From positions 32,816,064-32,880,063 of the forward strand of contig NC_058191.1 in assembly GCF_907165205.1 (NCBI RefSeq): a stretch of DNA of 64,000 nucleotides, in the 5' to 3' direction. Below are positions 23,262 through 34,599 of the stretch, piece after piece. Numbering within the stretch: position 1 is the stretch's first letter; each line of letters opens with the position of its first letter. Source of the DNA: Coccinella septempunctata. Lineage: Eukaryota; Arthropoda; Insecta; Coleoptera; Coccinellidae. The notes under the pieces are model-generated. The model did not search any database and had not been told where the DNA came from. It saw only the letters and a list, made by a program, of their open reading frames with translations. A program made the position numbers and the translations under genes.

Positions 23262-23490
23262 CCCGCTGATATGAATATCAACAAGTGTTACGATCTGAAT
23301 TGAACTAGCCAATTTGCCATCGTCAAGGCCTTAAATGGAGTACGCTCCACCGAAGAAAAGCAGATGCTGACCATGGTTTCGGCCTCATTTGGCCTCATCA
23401 GAGCAACATAGCATTTTTCTACGGTGGAGAACGTTTGGAATTGATGGAATTATTATATTCAATGCCTCCCCGTTTAGGCGTGATCATTCT
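23262..23490 (-). mobile_element. Dispersed hammerhead-bearing repeat, copy A (retrozyme-like)
   Basis: The copy shares a common plan with segments at 32490-32700, 32866-33060 and 63500-63730: a 'gatctgaattgaac'-like start, a central catalytic block on the minus strand, and a tail. It has no reading frame. Animal retrozymes are short non-autonomous retroelements built around hammerhead ribozymes, and this family fits them in size, ribozyme type and lack of coding. This copy is solitary. Confidence 0.65.
23345..23429 (-). ncRNA. Type I hammerhead ribozyme, apparently intact
   Basis: All parts are read on the minus strand. Outer stem I is 8 bp (23422-23429 with 23345-23352), followed by a 6-bp segment AGAAAA/UUUUCU (23415-23420 with 23354-23359), an internal loop, and an inner UGCU/AGCA (23402-23405 with 23365-23368). 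Core CUGAUGA is 23401-23395. Stem II is GGCC/GGCC (23391-23394, 23381-23384) with a 6-nt loop. GAAA is 23380-23377, stem III is the palindrome CCAUGG (23371-23376), and UC is 23370-23369. Cleavage is expected between 23369 and 23368. Every universally conserved base is present. Confidence 0.88.
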
Positions 23491-24309
23491 TTATTAAAAA
23501 ACTTGTGTTTTTTCATCTAGCTGAATTCAAAAATGAACTTCCAAAAGTCGAGAATCATAATTATCCACCTTTTAATGCCCAAGGAATCTACCATACGATT
23601 GAGTGGGGACAGTACCATTGGATCGATGTATGTATGGACAGTCATTAATTAATATGTCATAATTCTTCCGCTCAGGTTTCATTTCAATAATGAAAATCAT
23701 CTCGTCGATTTTCCCGTTCATCAATGTTTCAATCTAATACTGTGGATATGTTTTTTTTCCGAATGAAAGCTGGGAACCTAGCTGGAAAATTTCATTTTTC
23801 CGGACTTCACATATCTCTAAATGTTGAGTATGAAAATTTCAGGTGTTGAAATATTTTCTGTGCTCGACTCCGGAGGATTATAATCGCGAATGATAAATCA
23901 TAATGAATAAACTCGACAAAGTTGGGGAGCTCGTAGAGCGATCACCAATCATTTTATCCGCATAAAGGAAGGGTATAGCTGTCGACTAATTTATTACACT
24001 CTCACAACTTAGAACAATTAGATTGTTTCTTCAGAAACCGTCCTACCTTTGAGGTAATACATAATCTGGTTGTTAGTCATTGTTATCGCGAATTCATGAA
24101 CAGGGGCATTTGAAAGAGATTCTGTACTTTCCTAATGTGAGCCTTTGGGGAGGGCGGTGGTTGGCTTTTGTTTTCTCGAAAGTTATTCCTTGAAACTTTC
24201 CGCGATGATGCAGGACTAAAACCTTTCGAAATTAACCTGTTGCGTGGAGAAGTTTCAGCTACACGAATGCTGAGATAGATCGAAGTATACATTATTATTG
24301 TGTAGTATA

Positions 24310-25057
24310 CAAGGATTTATTGAAAAATTCTTAGCCTACTATAGAACCCAACAAAATTTCAATGTCAAAATATTTTATTACTCAACGTAGTCTCCTCTTA
24401 ATTAGATACATTTATTGCAGCGAACCTGCAACGTCTCTAGTCCTTTCAAAAAAATGTTTTTTCTTGCTCTGCAAACCAGACCTCCACAGCATTTATTACA
24501 TCCTTTTTGTAAGAAAATTTACGACCTTTTAAACTTTTTTTTAGTCGAGGAAAGAGATGATAGTCGGATGGAGCCAAATCTGGTGAATAAGCTGGGTGTT
24601 CTAGTAATTCAAATCCTTAATCACGAATTTTTTGCATGGCAACATGAGATTTATGTGCAGGGGCGTTGTCCTGCAAAAACAAAACACCTTTGGATAGCTT
24701 TCCGCGTCTTTTCTCTTAAATTTTTTTCCATAGAGTGGTCAAATGGTAATCTCCGGTTATTGTTCTACCCTTATCAAAAAAATCAATCATGATTACTCCA
24801 TGGTAATCCCAAAAAACTGAAGCAAGGACTTTTCCAGCAGATTTTTGGACACGAAACTTCTTAGGTCTTGTAGAACCAGAGTGTCGCCATTCCATCGATT
24901 GTTGCTTTGTTTCTGGATCGCAGAAATGTACCCAAGTGCCATCCATAGTAACAATTTGGTTTAAGAAGTCTACATCGTTTTCAAATCGAGCACAGATAGA
25001 ACGCGATGCTTCTACCCTTGCACGCTTCTGTTCAACATTCAAACACTGTTTTCTCAC
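24310..25057 (-). pseudogene. mariner DD34D transposase, 5'-truncated and frameshifted
   Basis: Second copy of the mariner family found intact in length at 44612-45871. Its 3' terminal repeat begins at 24310 after TA (24308-24309). On the minus strand the frame runs from a block equivalent to KCLNVEQKRARVEASRSICA (about 25050) through VTMDGTWVHF, where the usual Glu after the catalytic Asp is Gly, to GDYHLTTLW at about 24716. There it shifts frame. The second and third catalytic segments (DNAPAH, SPDLAPSDYHLF) are still readable in another frame at about 24560-24670. The N-terminal DNA-binding part and 5' TIR are missing beyond about 25057. Non-functional. Confidence 0.88.
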
Positions 25058-26746
25058 TCAGTGAGAACAAATTTCCAGCACAGATTCTCCTTGAATTTTT
25101 GGATTGGGTGCATCTATCCAGGTGTACGATATACAAAAAACAGATTGGCGTCTTGTCTCCAAAACAAGTGGCAAAGGGTGTAATTTTCTTGAATTTTCGA
25201 ATATCCTCAATATCTCGAAACCCAAGGGACTTTTACCAAATATAACTGAACCGCTATATCGGCCTCTACCCGCAGGCACATTACTATCTATTCATTATGC
25301 CACACCTTGTATACGTTGAATTTAACATAATAATCAAGTGCGAAAAAACGAACCTGCCGGCTTGAAGATTGGAATGACTCAAAAAATAAAAATAAAAAAC
25401 CATATTCCACACGATCTGTGGAATTCTTCTTTTGAAAATTGGCGAGAGGCTTTAAACATGACATTTAAATTTTTTTTCATAAACTGAAAACGACTTATCA
25501 GAAACAATTGTCTTATATGTGTAGATATGGCCAACATGGGGTATATATCAACGAATATATTGATTTGCTTGCTCTGAAAGCACAACTGGAATATATGGTA
25601 TAGGTACTGTATGTATTCCAAAATATCTTGCGTCATTCGAACTAAAGCTTAACGAACCTGTCAAAGAAATCCCTCAACCAAATGATTGATTCGAAGTCAA
25701 TTTCGCATCATTAGGATTAAATTGAAATTTTCTCGTAGCCCTAACGATTTTTCTAGTTGAAAGATTCATCGAACAGAATTCAATCTACCAGACAAAGCTT
25801 CTCTGTGTAATACCTGATAAAAGTGCTCATGTAGATTCAATAATTTTTTAATGAACCATGGAATTAACGGCAGATACTGCTCCTGGAATTTTCTCAAAGA
25901 ATGTTTTGAGAGTCCCGGAAATTTCCATAGTGAAGTAGACGAATGAATTATTTTTTTGAGTATACTCTCGATAAGAGGTTCTAATTTCAATGTGAAACAT
26001 CGATTTTATAAAATAAGAAAACAATGGCTTCGCTGATAGGGTGGCGCTTTTATAGATGCCGTTGAATTTTTGCAGCTTAAATTCATAATTAGACATAAAA
26101 CTGTCTTGTATATTTGAAAAAAATTATTTTTCGAGGTAATTTCCCATTTATGAACTCTATTTGTAAAAATATATTTGGTAACAAAGTTTTGAGTTTGATG
26201 TCGAGAGTCCTGTAGAGGTTCGTTCAAAGATTATTAGCAGTTTCTGGTATGTACAGAATGGGCAGAATTCGATGGGATTGAAATGCAGCTCTGTAAGGGT
26301 CAGAGGATGAGGAAATGAGTGTTACAGGATGGGTAATGGACAAAACCGCATCCCTCTATCTTTCGTTTCTAAGTTGAAACTTATTTTTCGGCTCTTCTAT
26401 TTCGAAAAGTCTTCGTACTGCTCCATCTTCTTCTAACTGTGGGGCTTAATATTTATATTTCATATAGGTAAAGTGTTTTTTCAATCCCTTCATCATCAGT
26501 TGATAGTTTCTGTCATTTTCCAGTCTCTTTTTTTGTGTTGCTGTTTCATTTCCCATTTTTTTACACGAGTAATGGACAATATGGCTCTCATAATGGGTAT
26601 TTAAGAGTTTTTTCGGACAATTACGCGTTTTATGGAGAGTAATACTTCGAAAGTGACATTTCCCTTTAGTTCGAAATTGAATTCACTCAATTTTTGTGTA
26701 ATTATGCGTCAATAATGTGAATTTTATTCCATAGCAGTAACAATTA
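25058..26746. other. Region without recognisable genes
   Basis: It begins at the broken edge of the mariner fragment. A MITE-like end (ccacaccttgtatac) lies at 25300-25314. No coding motif was recognised. Confidence 0.45.
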
Positions 26747-26997
26747 TATGTTTTAAAACTGATCTCTCCTCCTTTCCATGCAAATAACTATATTAGAAAT
26801 CTCTTCAATTAGTTTGTATAAACGTTTTATGTTCACCTCATATTTTGGAATCCACATTTTCCGAATTAAATTCACATTGTGATAAAAAAATGTTTCGACA
26901 AGCGTAATAATCTCACATTTTCTGACTATACTCGGTGTTATGTGTGAAATATCTGTGGGCAACTGAGTGCTTTTAAATGAGTGAATGGAGTATACAT
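26747..26997 (+). repeat. Partial copy of the inner TIR element (family B)
   Basis: Aligns, with differences, to about 42943-43211, including 'ccatgcaaataact', 'cacattgtgataaaa' and the terminal gtgaatggagtata. It is one of three copies in the window. Non-coding. Confidence 0.7.
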
Positions 26998-28539
26998 ACA
27001 GGTCAAGTTAATGATATTATGAAAATCCAGCCTCATGGCATTAAATAAAATACAAAATCATTTATAGAATTGATAATCAATCAAGAATCGCAAAGGTATT
27101 TTTCTTAATTTCTATAAAATTACATACCCTCAATATTTTTTTTATATAAATATGTTTCTTCGGGACCATAAGATGAAGGTCATTCGCCAATGACATGCAA
27201 TATTGAATTTAGGGAATATTGTAATTGGTCAATTGTTTGTTTTGTAATTTTGAACTGTTCTTTTCCTTTAATTTCATTGAAAAATTTTGAATAAATACTA
27301 TTCTTTCGTATTATAATATGTTCTATTCCTCCCATGAAATTCTACTTCGAACTGCCACCTACCAATTCAAAATGAAATTGGAATAAAATTAAAAGTAATT
27401 TTGGCCATCTTGAAAGTGATATCTTGGAGTCAGCACCTCGAATTCAAATTATGGTAAGAATTTGGATTTTTTAACTTCGATTCCCAATGAAATTCGTATT
27501 ATTACAGCAAAGAATGAATTCTGAAATTTCAGTTTTTTCGACCATTATTCAACGAGAAATAATTTTGACCAGCAGGGTATCCATTACGGATAAAAACATT
27601 TGCACTTAACATACCGCAAAACCATATTGTTATAAACGCGGTAAAACATAATCCGATATGAGGAGAAGTTATTTCCCTGAAAAATCAGCCGTGAATTATT
27701 CAGGGAATATATGCCGTTATTTCAGGGATCGGCGAATTCTGGAACAAGGCCGGAGAATTTATATTACATGACCGACATATGAGTAGAATACATGGAAGGG
27801 TTCAGTTGTGGATAAGTCCAACCGAAAAACATAAATACCCTTCTGTTTTTTCGCGGCGAATTACGAATTTCTAACATATGTGTCTTAAATGGAAATGGGG
27901 TCAGAACAAACCTTCCATTTCATGCTGAACATGCCCTGGCTTTACTAATGAATTCTCGCGAGTTGCCCCACCGCACTGCTCTCCAAGTATATCCCGTTAT
28001 AAGCAGAACTTTAATTAAGATGTTGTAAATACCATTGTTTATGTCAATTAATCTTATTCATTCTAATTAATTATCTCGGGGCGTAGAAATGTTGTTTGGG
28101 TCTTGAGCAAAGATATTCCAACAATTCCATCGTGTATGTTGTTCGGCATCATCGCTCTATAATTTGGTGATTTTATCGCTTAATTTCCAGTCCTCATGTT
28201 GACTGGGCTGAATTCAATTCGGATAGATTGGGAAAATGAATATATTATAGTCAGTCAAACGGAGATAGGACATGGATAACACTGATGTACAACATTTGGT
28301 ATTGGGAAAAATTGAAATAGAGGAAATGTAAATATTGTTCTTTTTGGAGCTAAAATTGCCACATCTATTATGGTGGGAGATAAATACTAAGTATTATCAT
28401 CATAATTCTTTTTCGAAGATCCAACGTGTCATGTATGTTTAAAGTTGCCAGGTAAACAATTTCGTGGAATTTTCGTTTCAATAATTCGAGCTAGTCATGA
28501 ACGAGAGGAGGAAATCCTAGAGAAGTTGAAACATCTAAA
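26998..28539. other. Region without recognisable genes
   Basis: AT-rich sequence with only very short open frames. No repeat or motif recognised. Confidence 0.45.
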
Positions 28540-28600
28540 CATAACTGTTGACTAGTTTCAGGATCATTGTCCACCCATCAGTTCAGTGTAGTGTTTAAAT
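28540..28600 (-). ncRNA. Decayed hammerhead-like motif
   Basis: The minus strand reads CUGAUGG (28586-28580, last core base altered), then a weak stem with GGA/UCC pairing, GAAA, palindromic CUAG, and UC. Outside this, ACUG/CAGU can pair after a 2-nt mismatch. The order of parts matches a hammerhead, but the core is damaged. Confidence 0.35.
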
Positions 28601-28965
28601 ATTTCAACCGGAGGATGGGGCTTCAAGCGAAACCGGCGGGTCACTTTGAGAAAACAGTACACTTTACTGACGAGTGGACAATTTCAGAATTCGTCGTGAT
28701 TCGAATCCAGTTTGAAGCTATCAATCATATGAATTTTGATCTCGTTGGCCGATCGAGAATCACAGAATACTGAAATCTGTGATAAATATCATCGCACAAC
28801 AAAATAAAACGGACTCTTTTGATAAAACAATTATAGAATGGAGTAAATGACATGGTGGCACTGCCACGGAACAAGTCTCTTATTCTCTATTTGGTTAAGT
28901 GTCGTGCATTCAAAAATTGCTTTAAGTGCGTTCATGTTTTCAGAAATCTTACCTAATATATTAAT

Positions 28966-30402
28966 CAAAGATTATAGAGTAGAAAGATAGGAAACGAAGC
29001 GACTAAAGTGATGTGAGCGCCATCTGTGTTTCAAAAGTGTTTCTTAAGGCCCTAAGACGGGTTAAAATATTTATTCGTGGGACATTTGCAGAAACATATG
29101 AAATCTTGTGGGATTTCAGATGGCCATTTTGATCAAAGATGTTTTGAATGTTTTGATCCTGGTACCGCCTTTTGTTTATCAAGTTGTAGTTGTACTTGCT
29201 GATTATTGAAATTTTTGTCTAATTTCGTTCGAAAATTATTGTATGGTGAAGAACTGTGGATCAAATGAAAAGAAAAATGGGAATGTAAGTATTAAAACTG
29301 GTAACATGTGACTCGGTCATTCATTGATTTTTATTTTCAGTGCTAAGGAGTGGATGAAATTTATAATTATAATATTAATATTAATATAAAGGCCTGCAAA
29401 CAATACTGACTACACCATGTGCAATGAACATTTTACTGCAAATCAATTGAGAACTGTTCATCCACGTAAATTGTTGTATGCAGGAAGCATCCCTAGAATG
29501 AAGAGTCTATTCAGGGGAAATTATGACTTTATTACATCCATTCAAAGATTCTCAATTGCTACTCCTTCAATATATTCAGAAGTGCAAAGATTCTATTGAT
29601 TTCGTTCTGGGTATCGAGTGACTGTCAAATTGTTGTTTGGAAAGTCAAAGTTTTATGAAACCTGCTGTGAGTGTTTTGTTCATTCATTTATCAATTTGTA
29701 TATTGTGTCATGAAGAGACCAATATCAAAAGGAAATTATAAAGAAACTATACTGACGGGCTAATATACAGGTCTTGTATTATTAATATATCTCTGTAAGG
29801 TTTTTGCTTTAAAAGTTTCCGAAAATTCTGTAAATAATATGTGAGTAACTGAAATGTGTATGCTATGGAGGTATATTGGTTCATGTTGATTTCTGATATA
29901 AATTGTACAAATTCCACTAAGTTCATAATATCAAAAAAACGTATTGCGCAGAAATAACACCTTTGACGTACAGCAGATCACAAGAGTTGTCCTAGTCAAA
30001 TCTCTATTCGTTGTCCATAATTTCAAATTTTTGTAAATGTGTATATATTGCAAATAAAAATATAGCACATTCGACAGGGTACTTCATTGATATAAATTTA
30101 TTCCAAACAATGTTCAGATGAAAACTAACATCCTAGTCACAAAACAAAACCATATTTTTGTTTTTGCTCAGGATGTTTGTTTTCTGGTCTCAACAAACTC
30201 GATATAGAAATTCAATACTAGGAATAGAATTCGAATTTCGCTCCCCTCAATTAGAAAACTGTTTTTAAACAGTTTTTCTGTATTGACAGTACGTTATCAG
30301 CGCCATCTCATTGTCAAATGTGTTTTCACTGCCCAAAATGTAGTCGGTTTTTAGTACTAGAGATATGAGGGTGCTTCCAATCTTTCTACTCTATAATCTT
30401 TG
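28966..30402 (+). mobile_element. P-like DNA transposon, degenerate
   Basis: Perfect TIRs of at least 23 bp start caaagattatagagtag at 28966 and end at 30402. The flanking octamers atattaat (28958-28965) and atattcat (30403-30410) match in 7 of 8 positions. CA-starting TIRs, an 8-bp duplication and an internal THAP-domain remnant together point to the P superfamily. A gcgccatct word lies just inside each end (about 29018 and 30299). At 1437 bp it is far too short for a complete P transposase. Confidence 0.75.
29243..29599 (+). pseudogene. THAP zinc-finger domain remnant of a P-like transposase
   Basis: Exon 1 starts at the ATG at 29243 (MVKNCGSN). A 56-bp GT-AG intron (29285-29340) follows, then a second exon with KEWMKF and, after a low-complexity stretch with a stop, TDYTMCNEHFTANQL and LLYAGSIPRM. 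The CxxHF end and the AxPxx tail match the C-terminal half of a THAP (C2CH) DNA-binding domain. The first cysteine pair is incomplete (only one Cys), and the exon 1/exon 2 frames do not join cleanly, so this is a relic. No catalytic transposase domain follows within the TIRs. Confidence 0.6.
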
Positions 30403-30410
30403 ATATTCAT

Positions 30411-31589
30411 GTTGATTAGACGCGACATCCAATGTAAATAAACAGGAACATTATCACACCTGTGTACATATATGCCTTCGAAGCAATTGAAACGTTTATG
30501 TTTATATACTTATACACTTGCATCATAATATTCTAATATAATATCAAATTGGGTATTTCTATTTCCTTAAGTAACTAAGCGAGAAATTACGTGGGGTGTA
30601 CCCATATCATTGCCCCCAATATCATGACCTCCCACTCATTGGATACGTTCGAAAATCGATAAGAGTCACATCGAATCAGCTTGCGAATTATTCAAACTCT
30701 AAGTAAGCAATGCCTTATTATCCTTTGTGGAAGCAATAATAATAGTCATTCATCCTCATATTGCCTGAATATGTGAAACAATACTGTTTGTACAACTTTG
30801 TAAGGGGAAATTTAGCTCAATGGTTTGGATGAGCTATTTCATCGTAATACTTCGTTTTGGTTGACTTTATTCCATTTTCATCTAAATCCCAAATTGTGCC
30901 CATCTCTATTTTCTACTTTTAACATTCGGTCAATCGATACAAAAAAAATAAATATTAATAATTCGTCAAAAATACATAAGTGAAGATACAGGAGGTTAAA
31001 TATGTAACCCTTCTGAGATATGGGTGTCAAAAATAGGAACTTTTTCCATGTTTTCTTTGATGAAATTGAAGTGGAAAAGATATTTCTTTGAATCACGAAC
31101 AGATTCAGATATTTGCACATCAATTACTACGACCGTGGAAGACTTTTGACTAGAACTAGAACTATATGAGCATTTGAGACCAGATACTGGAACATATTAA
31201 ATTTCTGATTGTGACATTTCAACATAACATAAATTCATTCAGAATGCCTCTCAATTCCTTTACCCAAAAACTTCCAAGATCATCGACATATTCCACAAAA
31301 CTGTAAACAAAAGCAAACCCCTAAGATATTTCTTATTATTCTATGCAACATAACGGAACTTCCCTGAGGACTAACGCTAATAACGAAGTACTGAGTGAAA
31401 CTTTCAAGCGAATAATAAATCCCTATGGGATAACATAAAGTAGGTGGATGGAAACTTGAAGGTAGAAGAAAGTCTTTCACCATTGCATAGTTCAGATTAT
31501 AAAGAAGTTTGAACTGGAGGGGCCCATAATGCAGCTGTAACGCCCTCATACTTGTTCAATCGTCGAGATATCGCTGAAATTGCTCCCTT
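30411..31589. other. Region without recognisable genes
   Basis: A sequence at about 30817-30835 resembles a tRNA A box, but no B box follows. Nothing else was recognised. Confidence 0.45.
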
Positions 31590-31828
31590 GCAGTTTTCCG
31601 AAGTGCTGGAATCATGAATTTAGTATCTCAGTATGTAAACCACCACACTACTCAACAATAATAATGAATTTTACTGGTTAATTGTTTTATGCATCTTCTC
31701 CAGAGCGAATAATTTCTGCTTTTAATTTTTTGTGTGTTGTTAGCTCTACTAATATACTTGATGACTTGTCCTATACATTGTTTGATGTCTAACAGGATCA
31801 ATAAATTAATATTATTATTATTATTATA
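31590..31828 (+). mobile_element. Likely LINE 3' end with ATT-repeat tail
   Basis: The segment ends with 'caataaattaat' followed by (ATT)n, the arrangement also seen at 42560-42600 and, in antisense, at 16024-16033. No coding part is recognisable. The start of the segment is a guess. Confidence 0.4.
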
Positions 31829-32560
31829 CAAGTTAGGATATTATTATGTTCATCTCTCATTCCAGTATTTGTAAAGACTGTGATACGGTTAAGTAAATAA
31901 ATCATAAGTTCGTCGAAATATTAATATTAAGTCAATTGTAGTGGCTCTTATACAGACTCCACGACAATTATGGCCAAATCAGTAACAAACAATTAGGGAG
32001 TAAAATTTCAATGGAATTCTGTTTTGCTTCTTCCCAATAAGGCCTAAGCTTATATAAAGATACTATTAGCTAGAACAGATTGTTTATTATATTCATGAAG
32101 AAAATTGAATTCTCAAAAGAGACTCTCCTAATTGTTGAGCAGTGTACCCAAAAATTTGTTTGCCTCCTCGAGTGTATGTGACCTATCAGTCTAATGGTCT
32201 GGGATACTCAGGTTTCACCGATACGTATCATCATTAGTGAATCCCTCATCATTAGTTTGATTCTGAATTGATCGATGGGGGTTCAATTCTTGCAATAGAA
32301 TAAATCCTTTTCTTTCCCCAATTTTATCTGGAGTTTTCCCTCGCGTTCATCGGATTGACTTTCAACGAATACACGGTATCTTTATGTAGATAATGTGGAA
32401 AATTGAATCGATAGATCGAAAATGGTAACATGTAGGTAATAATACATAATATTGAGAATAGAATAGAGTTTCACCCTATATAGTGCATCTCTGCGTTAAG
32501 ATATGAATCGTACTAGCAAGACAGGAACAATTAAAGTTTTGACAGAAATAGATAGAAATA

Positions 32561-32606
32561 GTAGATGATCATGCTGTTGGTCTCATTCAACCTCATCAGG
32601 GCATCA
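32561..32606 (-). ncRNA. Hammerhead motif, copy D (inactive core)
   Basis: Minus strand: CUGAUGA (32599-32593), stem II GGUU/GACC with one G-U pair, AACA in place of GAAA (32578-32575), an imperfect stem III, and UC (32568-32567). The changed GAAA should abolish cleavage. Confidence 0.65.
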
Positions 32607-32934
32607 TACCTTATATCTCGACAAAAATGGACGAATTGATGCCGTTTATTCGATGTCAGTGAAGAAAGAACCTTGGTGCCATCTGACAGGAAACAACGAC
32701 CAGCTGAATTCACTTTCCTAACTATCAGAGTAAAAATGTCAACAAGTTTCTAGTTCCTGAAACTCTTGAATTGCAAGAATTGTTTGTAAGAATTATCAAG
32801 CAGAAATAGAAGAAGCTAGAAATGTTCGAATTCTCGGCTGTAAGTTGCATCGGAAATAATAATCATAATTGGTGTTACGATCTGAATTGAACAAGCATAC
32901 CACCGTCACTCAAAGGATCAACAGAATTAGCATT

Positions 32935-33014
32935 TCGTCGAGAAAGAGCAGATGCTAACCATGGTTTTGGTCCCATTTGACCTCGTCAGAGGAACACAAC
33001 TCAAACCTCGACGA
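32935..33014 (-). ncRNA. Hammerhead motif, copy B (inactive core, conserved pairing)
   Basis: Minus strand: outer stem I of 8 perfect pairs (33007-33014 with 32935-32942), core CUGACGA (32989-32983), stem II GGUC/GACC, AAAA in place of GAAA (32968-32965), CCAUGG stem III, and UU at the cleavage position. The outer stem and stem II differ in sequence from copy A but stay paired. Confidence 0.75.
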
Positions 33015-33296
33015 GAATGGAATGAATCATTCAGTATCATGCTGCCATCTTCACTCTGAGAGAAAAATTATCTTATATCAGCTGGTGTTATGTGTTTAAA
33101 TTAATTTCGTTTATCAATGTTGACATGATGTCAAATTTGGAATCTTTCTAACATATGGGGTGTCAAAAGAAACCTTTTTACATTTTCGTTGATATCCTGT
33201 TGGAGTTGTTGATATTTCGAAGGTACTGTAACACATGCAAATAAAAGAGCATGCCTTTGCATCTTAAGTAAACAGCCTTTATAATGTTCCTTAGTA

Positions 33297-33554
33297 GGGG
33301 AGAGTTCCTCTGAATCGGACGGCCCATGAACCGGACGCTACAGTTTTCTACTACACTCGATGGTAATTTAGCACCCTTTACGTAAATCCCATTTTTGCAA
33401 CAAGGCGCGAGCCACAGGGTCGACCATTTTCCAAGAGATATCGATCGATGTTGCAAAAATAGGATTTACGTAAAGGATGCTAAATTACTATCAAGTGTAG
33501 TAGAAAACTGTAGCGTCCGGTTCATGGGCCGTCCGATTCAAAGGAACTCTCCCC
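33297..33554. mobile_element. Snapback MITE with about 107-bp TIRs
   Basis: It begins ggggagagttcc, ends in the reverse complement, and is flanked by TA on each side (33295-33296, 33555-33556). The arms are about 107 bp with few mismatches, with a short centre of about 40 bp. The transcript would fold into a long hairpin. Non-coding, probably Tc1/mariner-type. Confidence 0.9.
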
Positions 33555-33556
33555 TA

Positions 33557-34599
33557 GCTATATAATGACTCCTGAGATTAATATTCTACATGATTGAGAG
33601 AAACACCGAAATATTCATCAAGGAACAAAACATTTGGTATTCAAATCTAGAAATAACATCAGGTGAAAATTATTACAAATAAAACTTTCTATATTAAACT
33701 ATTGAAAACCCAACGGGAGTCCCATGAATATTCATCCATTTTATTTGCTTCCCGAATGTAATTCGGGATGAACTATCAGTCGTTGTAGTCCGTCGAATAT
33801 AATCAAGAAATATCTTCTGAAATATTCGCATTAAAAATGTAAAACTTGCTCACAATAGCGAACAGACGTATATAGCTTCTGAAATTATTAATACCTGCAC
33901 TCTGATGAAATCTAGGATTCATGAACGTTCGAAAGATAAGAAGTTCGAAATCTGCAAGATTTACAACCTGATTTCAGTTACCTTCCAAGGAATGTACACA
34001 TCAAACCGACATGACAGCTATGAGGATGGCAAAGCAACCCATAAAATAAAATCCTGATCTTGAACAGCATATGTGAATAAGGAAGGAAAAATATGCATGT
34101 TTGATAATGCTGTGTCACACAAAATTCACTGTGGAAAGTACCTTCTAGCTTACGGTGAGTAAACCAACGATCGTCCGAAAATAGCCTTATATTTTCAGAA
34201 GAAAATTTCGAATTAAAACAGCCAACCTCACTGAAAACCACGTCAAATTAATGAAACCAAAAATTAGCTAAGACAGTGTTAATAACTGTCGAACTGTGTG
34301 CTTTTTATAAATAAGACAATTCTGGAGATTTATAAAGCCATCAAGCAGTTCGTTCCTCAAGATATTGACATTGAAACATTGTGTATTCCACACGTCAATG
34401 TAATTTGTTGGGAGTCTCCATTCCCTTCAATTCAAAACTATACCACGAAAAAACCGTAAGTTATTTCATATTCGAGAAATTTTTTCTATGATGTGTTTCC
34501 GGGGAGAAGCCATAAAGGTTTACGGACATTTTTCTTTTAATCCGTTTTTAACTGCCTCGAAACATGTGAAAATGTTAAAATAATGGATGAAAATTTCAG
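33557..34599. other. Region without recognisable genes
   Basis: No motif, repeat or coding homology recognised. Confidence 0.45.

Larger units (their letters stand above)
32490..33060 (-). mobile_element. Two tandem copies of the hammerhead-bearing repeat (D and B)
   Basis: Two units of the family seen at 23262-23490 lie head to tail, with matching ribozyme positions 390 bp apart (32567 and 32957). A tandem pair is the structure expected when a circular RNA with a self-cleaving site is reverse transcribed past one turn. No reading frame. Confidence 0.65.

Noticed and set aside
28567..28773. 68-codon plus-strand frame near the P-like element
   Set aside because: No recognisable similarity, and it overlaps the hammerhead-like relic. 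No evidence of coding.
30811..30835. tRNA A-box-like sequence
   Set aside because: No B box or clover-leaf could be built downstream.
32150..32300. Possible tRNA-like or SINE head with ggttcaattc
   Set aside because: The A-box region and the spacing do not fit, and no acceptor stem pairs.
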